NCBI GenBank assembly: GCA_026196875.1
Contig: JAPHTP010000105.1
Coordinates: 1-64,000, forward strand
DNA: 64,000 nucleotides
Direction: 5' to 3'
From: Kangiellaceae bacterium
GTDB lineage: Bacteria; Pseudomonadota; Gammaproteobacteria; Enterobacterales; Kangiellaceae
Position numbers and translations under genes: made by a program. Below, piece by piece: positions 47,766 to 56,388 of the stretch; position 1 is the stretch's first letter, and each line of letters starts with the position of its first letter. The notes under the pieces were generated by a model. That model was given only the letters and a program-made list of their open reading frames with translations. It had not been told where the DNA came from and made no database searches.

Positions 47766-48269
47766 CTATCTTTCAGAAAACCTTAAGTACTCCTTTTCCA
47801 TATCCTCTCCAAAACACACAAAACAAATATCTATTGCTGAGTGGTTTAAATCGAGCCAATCGCTGGCAGTTGTGTAAGCGATTTCTACTGCCTGCCTAAT
47901 AGGAAACCCATAAATACCGCAACTGATAGCCGGGAATGCAATAGATTCCAGCTCGTGCTCTCTGGCCAACTGGAGCGAATTTAAATAGCAGCTTTTAAGT
48001 AACTGGGCCTCGTTATTAACTCCGCCGCGCCAGACTGGACCAACAGTATGAATTACGTGCCTTGCAATAAGCCGATAACCCTTAGTTATTTTTGCCTCGC
48101 CAGTGCTACATCCTCCCAGTAATCGGCATTTCGCAACCAGCTCAGGCCCTGCTGCCCTGTGAATAGCCCCATCGACTCCGCCACCACCAAGCAACGAAGA
48201 GTTAGCAGCGTTTACAATAGCATCCACATCTAGTTGTGTTATATCTCCCTGAATAATCCTGATAGCCAT
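47766..48269 (-). CDS. Macro-domain protein (O-acetyl-ADP-ribose deacetylase-like)
   Basis: The product has 167 residues from the ATG at 48269, chosen because it follows GGAGAGGAAG; a longer frame begins at 48323 without a site. The macro domain fills the protein: [33 protein letters not shown] and [10 protein letters not shown]. The nearest known relatives are YmdB-type proteins, which remove acetyl from O-acetyl-ADP-ribose or bind ADP-ribose. It converges on the radical SAM gene. Confidence 0.9.
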   Translation of the reverse strand: MAIRIIQGDITQLDVDAIVNAANSSLLGGGGVDGAIHRAAGPELVAKCRLLGGCSTGEAKITKGYRLIARHVIHTVGPVWRGGVNNEAQLLKSCYLNSLQLAREHELESIAFPAISCGIYGFPIRQAVEIAYTTASDWLDLNHSAIDICFVCFGEDMEKEYLRFSER

Positions 48270-48380
48270 TGCTTCCTCTCCGATATCTGAAGATTTATCA
48301 TCAATTATAACTCCACCTAGCAAACTTTATTCGATAAACTAACGACTTAGCTAACAAACAGTTATTTTGACGGGAATTTG

Positions 48381-49676
48381 ATGTTTGTAACCCAACAATT
48401 TAAAGAAGCTTTTGTTCACTCTCTCACCTCCTTAAAGCTTATTCGCCAACAAACCTTAACTTGGATGGGGGTCTATTTTTTGGCTGCGTTGTTTATTTTC
48501 TCAATTTTGAGTTGGCAGTTGATGGAAAATGAACAAGCTATCAAATCCCTTATTCTCAACTATTTTTTCCCAACATCCTGGCATGAAATATCTGAGCAAT
48601 TAGCTCAATTCTTATTTGAATCACAAGCTAAAACGGTAATTGCTAATATGATAATTTCTGGGGCATTGGTGATTGCCTCGATGTTTCTATTTCCAATCAA
48701 GGAACAATATTCGGCAGTATTCGAAAAAGAGTCGGGCTTGAGTGATGGTTCAGAAAAAGAATTCCCGCTTTTAGTGCAGGGCTGGGAAGAAGTTAAACTA
48801 TTCATTTTTTACTTAACGTCGCAATCTATCATTTTATGGATAGGTTATTACCCATACTTTTGGACCACCTGGATTTCAATAATTCTAAGTTATGCATTTT
48901 TGTTTTTTACCTTTGGGCTTGATTTTATTTCACCTACTTTGCAAAGGCACCGCATCGGGTACACAAAAATTCTTAAAGTGCTGGTGAAACACCCTTGGGT
49001 AACGAGTAGCTTTGGAGTAGTTTTCAGTTTACCAGTTATTTTACTGGGTCAACTGACAATGAAGAACGAGAACTTAACTTTAGTTGATATAACTGGAATT
49101 CTATTTATCGTCAATATTGTTTTTCTAACCCTTGCAGTCCCTGTTGGAACACATATTGCTTGTGCCTTGATGCCAACCGTAGAACGAACACTACCTCCGG
49201 CAAAGAAAACTAAAGTCTACGGCTATTCAGTTATGATGATTACTCTGATCGGAATGCTTTTCCTTCATTCTCGCTTGATCGCTAGTTTGCACCATAAAAG
49301 CCAGCTTCTGAAAGCAACTTATGATGTCGACTGGTCATCCATTGATTATAAACTACCCTCACTTTCTCAATTCGTAAATGGAAAAGCACTGACTAATTTT
49401 TCCTTCGACGTGAAAATCAACAACCCCACAGAATATGATATTGTGATCGAAAATACGCAGATTTGGGTAGAGAAAAAAGATGTCCCCATCGCTAAAATTG
49501 ACTTGAATGGGTTTGATATTCCGGCCGGACAGTCACGCAGGGTAAAGGTACAACTCGACTCAGAATCTGATATGGGAAAAATTACTAACTTTCGCGAAAT
49601 TCTGGAGGATTGGCGGGTTGATTTACACTTAGAACTTTGGCCTGGAATTCCTTTTATTCTGAATATTGCAGAGTAA
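48381..49676 (+). CDS. Multi-pass membrane protein of unknown function
   Basis: The 431-residue protein starts at the ATG 48381 (CGGGA upstream). About seven hydrophobic segments are seen between residues 30 and 305, then a soluble C-terminal domain (about 315-431) ending VDLHLELWPGIPF, with immunoglobulin-like character (NPTEYDIVIENTQIWVEKKD). The C-terminal part faintly resembles LEA14-type domains. No transport or catalytic motif was recognised. It ends at a bidirectional terminator. Confidence 0.75.
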   Translation: MFVTQQFKEAFVHSLTSLKLIRQQTLTWMGVYFLAALFIFSILSWQLMENEQAIKSLILNYFFPTSWHEISEQLAQFLFESQAKTVIANMIISGALVIASMFLFPIKEQYSAVFEKESGLSDGSEKEFPLLVQGWEEVKLFIFYLTSQSIILWIGYYPYFWTTWISIILSYAFLFFTFGLDFISPTLQRHRIGYTKILKVLVKHPWVTSSFGVVFSLPVILLGQLTMKNENLTLVDITGILFIVNIVFLTLAVPVGTHIACALMPTVERTLPPAKKTKVYGYSVMMITLIGMLFLHSRLIASLHHKSQLLKATYDVDWSSIDYKLPSLSQFVNGKALTNFSFDVKINNPTEYDIVIENTQIWVEKKDVPIAKIDLNGFDIPAGQSRRVKVQLDSESDMGKITNFREILEDWRVDLHLELWPGIPFILNIAE

Positions 49677-49700
49677 CCTCAAGTTAAGTTTGAAGCAAAA

Positions 49701-49730
49701 AAGGCAAAAAGAATTTTCTATTTTTGCCTT
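49701..49730. terminator. Bidirectional terminator between convergent genes
   Basis: AAGGCAAAAA and TTTTTGCCTT form a perfect 10-bp stem with a 10-nt loop. On the minus strand it runs into TTTTTTG, so it is strongest for the S9 peptidase gene. Confidence 0.82.
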
Positions 49731-49763
49731 ATTCAATTTATAAAAATATTCTGCTTATAAAAG

Positions 49764-51707
49764 TTACTTCAGATATTTATTTAAGAACGCCAAAGTACGT
49801 TTATAAAATTCTTCTCTATTCTCTTGATTGTAGAATCCGTGCCCTTCCTTATCCTTAAACATCCATTCAAATGGCTTGTTCCTTTTCTCCAAGGCTTCAC
49901 GTAATAAATGGGCCTGTTCAGGCGGAACCCTTTTATCTTCCCCCCCATGAACAATAAACACCGGAATTTTTAGCTTATCAATGTAAGTCAAAGGAGACTC
50001 ACTTTTTAATAACTTATCATCGCTACCATAGACTTCAGCAGCTTGTGCAGCTACAGAATCTACTTCTGAATAGTCGGCGTCATCTTCTTGTTCAACCGCA
50101 TCGTACACGCCGGCAGCAGCAATGCTGCATTTAAATAATTCAGGCTCCACTAGAGGCGACATTACCGCAGAATAACCACCAAAACTCCATCCCATAATAC
50201 AAGCTTTATCTTCTGAAATTTCGGGTAACGACATTGCCCAACGTGTCCCATCAATAATGTCGTGTTGAATCATACTTGCGCGCTTGCGATAAGCCATTCT
50301 TTCATAATTAAGACCATAACCTCCCGAACCTCGATAGTTCACTTGTAGCACTGCATATCCATTGTTTGCAAGAAGCTGAGCATCCGTATCAAACCACCAT
50401 ACATCCCTTATACCATAAGGCCCACCGTGTACCAGAGTAACTAATGGGATATTTTTATTTTTTCCTTTCGGCAATGTCAGATAGCCTCTTATTGTTTGCC
50501 CATCTCGATTCTTAAACTCGATCGGTCGTTGAGCAGCCATCTTCTTAGGATCTATCCAGGTCTTCCTGCCAAACAGGTATTTTGCCGACTTACTCTCATT
50601 GTTAAATAAATAAAAATCTCCAGGGTTAGTATCACTTCTAACAAAAATAATCATTTCACTAAGGTTTTTTGTACGTGACGTGATTCTTATGTCACTTCCC
50701 GCAAATGCCTGAGCTAGTCCTGCATGTAGCCGGGCAAATTCATTAGACTTATCGAGGTAATGATACTCAACATCGTCAGGCATAAACTTCAAGCCTATAA
50801 TTGAGTTGTTAGAGGGTTCTCTGATATAACTTAGGATATCGGCAAACTGATGTTGATAGCTCCGATTTATCTTTTTGGTCTTTAAGTCGTACTCAAACAA
50901 CGCTTCGTTTTCTCCATTAACATGTGAAGTGAGGTAAAGTTTGGTTTTATCTTTGTTGACCGAAATAGGATTATAATCATTTAGACTGTCTCCGGTTTTG
51001 ACTTCAACCCAGTCCCTATCTGTATATAAATAACTTCTCTCTTTTCCATGAATATCTCGTCCCCTTGCCATTACTGGAATACCGCGGTCATCTAAAACAA
51101 CTTTCATATTTCCAAAAGGCGTGCGAGTTATGACTTTCTTTTTAGAATTATATACATTTAGCTTGATAATCCGCATTGGCGCATCAAAACTATTATCCCA
51201 ATGTTTGGCAGAGATAATGATGTGCTCAGGATCGTCTGGAAGTAGATGTAAAATTTCTCCCCACGCTCTCTCTGGAGCAGACCCTTTATTTAACCGAGTG
51301 CCTGTTTGAGAATTCCCCCCTTGGTAACCGAAAACAATTCGTCGCTTATTTCCATCAAAATTTCCCGCGTAAATTTGCTTATAGCTATAAGGGGCTTCCG
51401 ACCACCCATGTTTAATATTGCGAGTAAAAACTATACGCTCATTGTTTACCCAATAAAACTGATCAACGTGTTGTTTCGGATCGAATCTATAGACATAGAC
51501 CGGCTGCATACTTTCGCGTTCCAGGATAACCAGAATAGTCTGGTCGTTGTATGGCATTGCTGCCGCAAAATGCTTTCCATCCGGTGACAATTTGATATTT
51601 CGATATTCAACGTCCTTCGCAAAAGCTTTTATCGGTAGCGGTTCTGCATTCAGACCATTAAGAAATAAAAGCATCCCCAAAAATAAAGATCGAACAAAGG
51701 TTTTCAC
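49764..51707 (-). CDS. S9-family serine peptidase (prolyl oligopeptidase fold), exported
   Basis: The 647-residue product begins at a GTG with GGAGGG 6 nt upstream and has a signal peptide ending about LNAEP. A beta-propeller-like N-terminal part (about 25-380) precedes the alpha/beta-hydrolase domain. The catalytic Ser508 is in GWSFGGY, the Asp in HGGEDKRVP and the His in KEGHGF. The family is S9C (acylaminoacyl- or dipeptidyl-peptidase type). It probably digests peptides in the periplasm or outside the cell, like the S9A lipoprotein at 24470. It has a dedicated terminator. Confidence 0.94.
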   Translation of the reverse strand: MKTFVRSLFLGMLLFLNGLNAEPLPIKAFAKDVEYRNIKLSPDGKHFAAAMPYNDQTILVILERESMQPVYVYRFDPKQHVDQFYWVNNERIVFTRNIKHGWSEAPYSYKQIYAGNFDGNKRRIVFGYQGGNSQTGTRLNKGSAPERAWGEILHLLPDDPEHIIISAKHWDNSFDAPMRIIKLNVYNSKKKVITRTPFGNMKVVLDDRGIPVMARGRDIHGKERSYLYTDRDWVEVKTGDSLNDYNPISVNKDKTKLYLTSHVNGENEALFEYDLKTKKINRSYQHQFADILSYIREPSNNSIIGLKFMPDDVEYHYLDKSNEFARLHAGLAQAFAGSDIRITSRTKNLSEMIIFVRSDTNPGDFYLFNNESKSAKYLFGRKTWIDPKKMAAQRPIEFKNRDGQTIRGYLTLPKGKNKNIPLVTLVHGGPYGIRDVWWFDTDAQLLANNGYAVLQVNYRGSGGYGLNYERMAYRKRASMIQHDIIDGTRWAMSLPEISEDKACIMGWSFGGYSAVMSPLVEPELFKCSIAAAGVYDAVEQEDDADYSEVDSVAAQAAEVYGSDDKLLKSESPLTYIDKLKIPVFIVHGGEDKRVPPEQAHLLREALEKRNKPFEWMFKDKEGHGFYNQENREEFYKRTLAFLNKYLK

Positions 51708-52027
51708 TACATCCCTCCGAAGTTTTAGTGTTCTTTTGTTTTTTATTAACGACTGTTTTTAATAAAAGGTAGTTTTGAATAAAGTGTGTTTTATTAAATA
51801 ACTTGGCTAATCCCTATTAATCTAATTTTTTCCATTAAGTACTAACTGAGTTGAGCAATGAATCTCACCGAGGAAATCGCTCAAAGCCCACTACTATTAA
51901 CATGAATATCGATAACTGACAATATTTTGATGCGGCTAAGTTTAATATGGATCAAACTGAGCTGAGAAATAATTGAAATCTGAACTATTAAGACATACAC
52001 AAGAAACACAAAGAAGATTGAACAGGC
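51708..52027. other. Intergenic, 320 bp; no gene seen
   Basis: This region is upstream of the S9 peptidase and downstream of a small gene. It contains the GGAGGG ribosome site of the peptidase next to 51707 and AT-rich DNA. No hexamer pair, hairpin or reading frame convinced me. Confidence 0.4.
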
Positions 52028-52312
52028 TTATGGTTTGATACTTTCTTGGTTTTCAAGAGCAGTGGCAATCACTTGATGAAAAAAAATTAATATCTTGGTA
52101 GCTAGCGGTTTGTAAGTTGGGTTTCGCTCTATCAACCCTCTCATTGTAAGAGAGTCAGAAGCCACTAAAAGAAGAAAGTTGGTATCACTCTGACGCAAAG
52201 ACTTACCTTCCTCCAGCCGCGATTTTATTTCTAAAACTCGTGGAAGATGTTGGTGATTAAAACGATCGAGCAACTCTTTAATCACCCCAATGTCTTGATC
52301 AACAGGAGACAA
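52028..52312 (-). CDS. Small conserved-type protein of unknown function
   Basis: The 94-residue product starts at a TTG with only a weak AAGG further upstream, so the start is uncertain. The sequence (IGVIKELLDRFNHQHLPRVL in the N-terminal part) has the helical pattern of small proteins common in proteobacteria, whose function is unknown. It lies 74 bp after fklB on the same strand. It could be a chance frame, but the amino-acid pattern argues for a real gene. Confidence 0.55.
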   Translation of the reverse strand: MSPVDQDIGVIKELLDRFNHQHLPRVLEIKSRLEEGKSLRQSDTNFLLLVASDSLTMRGLIERNPTYKPLATKILIFFHQVIATALENQESIKP

Positions 52313-52386
52313 AATAATTTTCTGCCTTGCTAAACGAAGGTTAACTCAGCAGAGGTTATTTCTTATGTTTCTATTTCTGCATCAAA

Positions 52387-53007
52387 TTAACCGACAATTT
52401 CTAACAACTCAACATCAAAAACTAATGTAGAGTATGGTCCGATAGCACCACCGGCACCTCTTTCACCATAGGCCAGTTCATAAGGAATAGTCAAACGCCA
52501 TTTAGAACCAACGGTCATCATTTGCAATGCTTCTGTCCATCCCGGAATTACACCATTGACCGCAAATTCTGCTGGCTGACCTCTGTCGTAAGAACTATCA
52601 AATACAGTTCCGTCGATAAGGGTACCGTGATAATGAGTGCGAACCGTTGAAGTCGCAGTCGGTTTTTCACCGCTACCTTCAGTTACGACTTCGTATTGGA
52701 GGCCAGATTCAGTTACTGTAACCGCTTCTTTTTTCTCATTTTGCTCGAGATAAAGACGCCCTGCTTCAGCTGCTTCCTTAGATAATTCTGCTTGTTTAGC
52801 CTGCATGATTTGGGTGATATGTTGGAATGCCGCTTCTAATTCTTGATTTGAGACAGCACTATCAACTTGATTAAATGCATCAACTAAACCTTCGGAAACA
52901 GCGTTAATATCAATACCGTCAAATGACTGGTTAAGAAGTTGCATGCCCATATTACGACCGACGCCGTAGCTCGCTTTAAGCTCTAAGCTTGTATATTTAT
53001 CGCTCAT
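52387..53007 (-). CDS. fklB: FKBP-type peptidyl-prolyl isomerase FklB
   Basis: The 206-residue protein has a helical N-terminal dimerisation domain (about 1-95) and a C-terminal FKBP domain (about 100-206) with VRTHYHGTLIDGTVFDSSYDR split across the usual motifs, VIPGWTEALQMM and IPYELAYGE. Length and layout match E. coli FklB, a peptidyl-prolyl isomerase. There is no signal peptide, so it is cytoplasmic. Confidence 0.96.
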   Translation of the reverse strand: MSDKYTSLELKASYGVGRNMGMQLLNQSFDGIDINAVSEGLVDAFNQVDSAVSNQELEAAFQHITQIMQAKQAELSKEAAEAGRLYLEQNEKKEAVTVTESGLQYEVVTEGSGEKPTATSTVRTHYHGTLIDGTVFDSSYDRGQPAEFAVNGVIPGWTEALQMMTVGSKWRLTIPYELAYGERGAGGAIGPYSTLVFDVELLEIVG

Positions 53008-53087
53008 GAATTTACTCAGTGGTTAAAAAGGCAGCGATTGTAGCACATCCACCGAGAGATGTTGGGGGGAAATGGATTAAAAAGAGG

Positions 53088-53258
53088 TTAACTAACTAAC
53101 AGGGAAATAAAACTATTTAAATGCTTTTGTGCGTGTTGCTTACTTTCATAAGGCCCAAACGAAGCGCCTTGACGGATCAAAAAATACCAACCGGATTCTT
53201 TTTCGTAAAAACGTTCTGAACGCTGAAACGAACGATTTCTTTTATCTTCTTTACGCAT
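53088..53258 (-). CDS. 56-residue protein, DUF6316-like
   Basis: A short frame runs from the ATG at 53258 to the TAA at 53088-53090. The translation starts MRKEDKRNRSFQRSERFY and continues GWYFLIRQGASFGPYES, then a helical tail. The GWYF...R.G..GPY pattern resembles a family of small gammaproteobacterial proteins of unknown function (DUF6316-type; recognised from memory). It lies just upstream of fklB on the same strand, with a gap of about 80 bp. The ribosome site is not strong. A plus-strand frame overlapping it (53129-53317) has no such pattern. Confidence 0.7.
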   Translation of the reverse strand: MRKEDKRNRSFQRSERFYEKESGWYFLIRQGASFGPYESKQHAQKHLNSFISLLVS

Positions 53259-53500
53259 ACCTGGTCCGAAAAACTTATCCCTTTTATTTTGGCTGTTATC
53301 TTACTGATTCAGCCTAAATTTCCAAGTCTATATTTTCCTATTGTTGTGTAAGCAATATCTCACAGGCAATGTAAGAGAAATCGGCGATTAGATCAATCGT
53401 TTAATTATTCAGCCAAAATATCACTTCCAAATCTGTGATCCAGCTCTAATTTGAATTGTGATGGTACCGACAGTAGGCAGTGATATTTTGCTTTTGAATA

Positions 53501-53770
53501 CTAAATCCCCATGCGAGCCAACAGGTCCGATAACCTACCGACAATGTTGGTAATTTTGGGATGATTCGCCTCATACTCCTTAGCAGCATCCTTAAGACGA
53601 GTCAGCAGAAATTGATCGCCATTCATATCAACTTCCGGATCATGAATTCTGGCGTCAATTTCATCTGCAAGCGCTTCCATGATTTGGCGTTTATGATGTT
53701 CTAAATTCGTGTTTTGAGCTAGCTCAGTTCTAAGTTCAAACAGAATTTCACTCATCTCATGTGTATGCAT
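53501..53770 (-). CDS. DUF4404-like protein
   Basis: The 89-residue product starts at the ATG 53770, preceded by AAAAAGGAGGAG; an upstream start at 53845 gives an unlikely N-terminal extension. The pattern (SEILFELRTELAQN at the start, DAAKEYEANHPKITNIVGRL and a final LLARMGI) fits the DUF4404 family of small helical proteins, function unknown. It lies downstream of metA on the same strand (144-bp gap). Confidence 0.82.
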   Translation of the reverse strand: MHTHEMSEILFELRTELAQNTNLEHHKRQIMEALADEIDARIHDPEVDMNGDQFLLTRLKDAAKEYEANHPKITNIVGRLSDLLARMGI

Positions 53771-53914
53771 GGACTCCTCCTTTTTGGTGAAAAATAGAAA
53801 GGGAAAACCGACTGGACGAGGACTACAGTACCTTCCTTGAATCAATCTTTATAAAATTAAGGTTAGAACAAGGTGGAAATCTCGACAAGTTATTGCAAGC
53901 AATATTAATAGTAT

Positions 53915-54985
53915 CTAACTTAAAGATTCTAGTGGCTTGCCAGGATCGACCCCTTCCATAAAGGGTAAGTGAAGATTCTTATTAGTTAGCTGATAAACCA
54001 ACCCCAACCAATTATTAAAGGTCGAAAGCGCAGTGTCTCTCCAGGTGTTATCGAGCCGCAGTAACAACCAATCGGCAGGCCAATCAGGTCTGGCAAACTG
54101 GTTTTGCTTTGCCAGCTCAAGTTTCTGTTTATAACTCAATAACTTATCCACAACTTCAGGCTCAAAATAATGCTCGGGAAAGGGGGGATAGTCTTTTCGT
54201 TCGTTATTAAACCAGCGGTCCACTTCCCTTTTGTACTCCTTTAGCAGACTGAAATCATCATATTCTGGGTGCCCTTGAAAGAAAACTAAACGAATGCCAT
54301 CCGGGCTGACCGCCAGGTGTACACCGGCTTCGTCACTTTGGGCCAAAGTAAGCACACCTACTCGATCCAGTTGCTCTCTGGTTATTTGATTAAAACGAGA
54401 ATGAGGAACATCGAACCGGGTATTGATATGCCGAGTTAATGGGTGGTCGTGTTGAGTCAATCTATGCCGATATACTCCCCATTTTTTATCCGCTAGAGGT
54501 TCGCGTTGAATATCATACAAATACTGCACGACGGCGTGTGTTGCTAAACATGCGCAAAGGGTTGAAGTCACATTTTCTTTAGCCCAATCAATCACTTCGG
54601 TCAGCATTGGCCAGAAATCTTCTTGCTCAAGATGTGGTGACGCCGGGTTTGCTCCAGAAATGATTAACGCATCAAGCCCATGCTTTTTGATTTGAGTAAA
54701 GTCTTCATAGTACTCATCAATCCAAGCCTGCGCTTCTTCACTGCGCTCAATTTGTGGAATGGTGAACAAATGTACATAAAACTGGACGATTTGGTTGCAG
54801 TCGCCCACCAAGCGCATGAACTGGCGCTCTGTCGCCTGCAAAGTGGTATCCGGCATCATATTGAGCAGGCCAACGTGAAGCTCGCGAATATCCTGGTGCT
54901 TAGCCTTATCTAAAGGCAAAACATCATGATGCTCGTTGAGCAATCTATCAAATGTAGGCAAAGGGGAAAAAGCCACCAGCGGCAT
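53915..54985 (-). CDS. metA: Homoserine O-acyltransferase of the MetA type
   Basis: The 356-residue enzyme acylates homoserine, the first committed step to methionine; succinyl-CoA is the usual donor, but donor choice in this family varies. The class-I glutamine-amidotransferase-like fold is seen in LHVGLLNMMPDTTLQATERQ, the catalytic Cys lies in LCACLATHA, and the His and Glu in FFQGHPEYDD. The ATG at 54985 is preceded by GAGG; a TTG 12 nt upstream is less likely. E. coli MetA has 309 residues, so this is longer, mainly at the C-terminus. Confidence 0.93.
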   Translation of the reverse strand: MPLVAFSPLPTFDRLLNEHHDVLPLDKAKHQDIRELHVGLLNMMPDTTLQATERQFMRLVGDCNQIVQFYVHLFTIPQIERSEEAQAWIDEYYEDFTQIKKHGLDALIISGANPASPHLEQEDFWPMLTEVIDWAKENVTSTLCACLATHAVVQYLYDIQREPLADKKWGVYRHRLTQHDHPLTRHINTRFDVPHSRFNQITREQLDRVGVLTLAQSDEAGVHLAVSPDGIRLVFFQGHPEYDDFSLLKEYKREVDRWFNNERKDYPPFPEHYFEPEVVDKLLSYKQKLELAKQNQFARPDWPADWLLLRLDNTWRDTALSTFNNWLGLVYQLTNKNLHLPFMEGVDPGKPLESLS

Positions 54986-55163
54986 AACTAACCTCAAACT
55001 AGCCGAGTTGCAATCTAACGATTCTGACAGAATGGGAGAAACCTAAACGTTTAGCCATCCATAAGGCTAAATAATATAACCTTAATCGCCCTTAAAATAA
55101 ACAACTCGAATATAGCTTATAGTTATGCGCTAGTGTGGGGGAAATAAAACCGCCGGTAATAGG

Positions 55164-56225
55164 CTAATTGAGCTCTCCTTTTAACTCTTTAAAGGCCTGG
55201 GTATAAAACTCAGGAATAAACTGCTTAAACACTCTTTCCCCAAGAGAGTCTAATTTGCCAAATTTTTGCCTTATTTTGTCGATAGGCAACGAGCGTTGAA
55301 ACTCTTCTAATGATTGATTGTTATCAACGGCAATTTTGGCCTCTATAATCGACTCTTCAATCAATAGTGTAATTCGCTCAAGCGTATGTTTACCTTTTTG
55401 AACCTCACCGTGCCCAGGAATTACCATTGTGAAATCTAATCTTTGTATTTCTTTTAAAGTATGTAACCACTCACTTGGAAAACCATGGCCGGCATAAGGT
55501 AGCTCATCAAATAGATCTCCGGAGATCAGGACCTTTTGCCGGGGTAAAAATACAATCGTATCGCCCGGGGTATGCGCTCGCCCGAAATTTAGGAGTTGCA
55601 CGTCCATTCCGTCAAAATCCAATTTCATCTCTCGCTTAAAAACCAACTCGGGCTTAGGAATGGTTAAGGTCATTAAGCGCTTGAGTTGGGCTTTTGCGCT
55701 GTCAATTTTTTGCGCAAGATTTTTATCCGCACTGCCCGTTTTTAATTTCTCTTCCGCTTTGCCGATAGCAGCCTGCCATTGCTCAATTTTCTCGCGCAAC
55801 TGAGGTTCTGTTTTCTCGATAATAAGCTTAGGTAAACTTTCGTGCCCCACAAAAGCTTTGAGTTGTTTAAAGGCATTTTTGTAAAGTTGATTGGCAAGTG
55901 TATGGTCAGAATGCCAATGCGTATTAATCACATATTTGACGGGTTTCCGGCTACTAGTTTGAATGTAGTTGATTAACTTATCAGCATTTGCCAGATTGTC
56001 ATTGGCATCGATAACGATCCGATGAGTAGAGCCTTCTAGAATAACAACGTTGCTATCAATAAACCGGTGTGCAGCCAGCTTCAATGCAACGCTAACACCT
56101 GGAGCGACTTGCTCAATTCTGTATGGCTCAGTTTTTTCAGATGCACTGATTGCCGGAGAAGGAAGTGCTCCGCAGATCCCCAGTAATATTATTGAAATTA
56201 CTTTTATTCTTAAAAATTTTTGCAT
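55164..56225 (-). CDS. Exported metallo-beta-lactamase-fold hydrolase
   Basis: The 353-residue protein has a signal peptide ending about PAISA. The metal site is HWHSDH (His103, His105, Asp107, His108), followed by GRAHTPGDT, SGDLFDE and PGHGEV, so all five MBL motifs are there. The helical stretch between residues 115 and 200, with EKIEQWQAAIGKAEEKLK, is longer than in typical small MBL proteins. The fold covers many hydrolases, and the substrate cannot be said. It is divergent from the transmembrane regulator at 56389, with 163 bp between. Confidence 0.88.
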   Translation of the reverse strand: MQKFLRIKVISIILLGICGALPSPAISASEKTEPYRIEQVAPGVSVALKLAAHRFIDSNVVILEGSTHRIVIDANDNLANADKLINYIQTSSRKPVKYVINTHWHSDHTLANQLYKNAFKQLKAFVGHESLPKLIIEKTEPQLREKIEQWQAAIGKAEEKLKTGSADKNLAQKIDSAKAQLKRLMTLTIPKPELVFKREMKLDFDGMDVQLLNFGRAHTPGDTIVFLPRQKVLISGDLFDELPYAGHGFPSEWLHTLKEIQRLDFTMVIPGHGEVQKGKHTLERITLLIEESIIEAKIAVDNNQSLEEFQRSLPIDKIRQKFGKLDSLGERVFKQFIPEFYTQAFKELKGELN

Positions 56226-56323
56226 CGAACCGCCCTTGCTCTAATCAACTTGGGACACCCTAACCAGATAATTAACGAAATACGACTTTGGGAATGTTAT
56301 TATTCTGTGATGAAAAGGTGATG

Positions 56324-56329
56324 TATAAT
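56324..56329 (+). promoter_or_regulatory. Candidate -10 of the regulator gene
   Basis: A TATAAT hexamer lies 60 bp before the TTG start at 56389. No good -35 was found at normal spacing. Confidence 0.3.
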
Positions 56330-56388
56330 AATTTCAACAAGTTAGCAAAAAAATTGATTATTTATTTTCGAAGGCTTAAGGGGTTCAT

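Noticed and set aside
53129-53317. 62-codon plus-strand frame
   Set aside because: It overlaps the minus-strand 56-residue gene, which has the better protein pattern.
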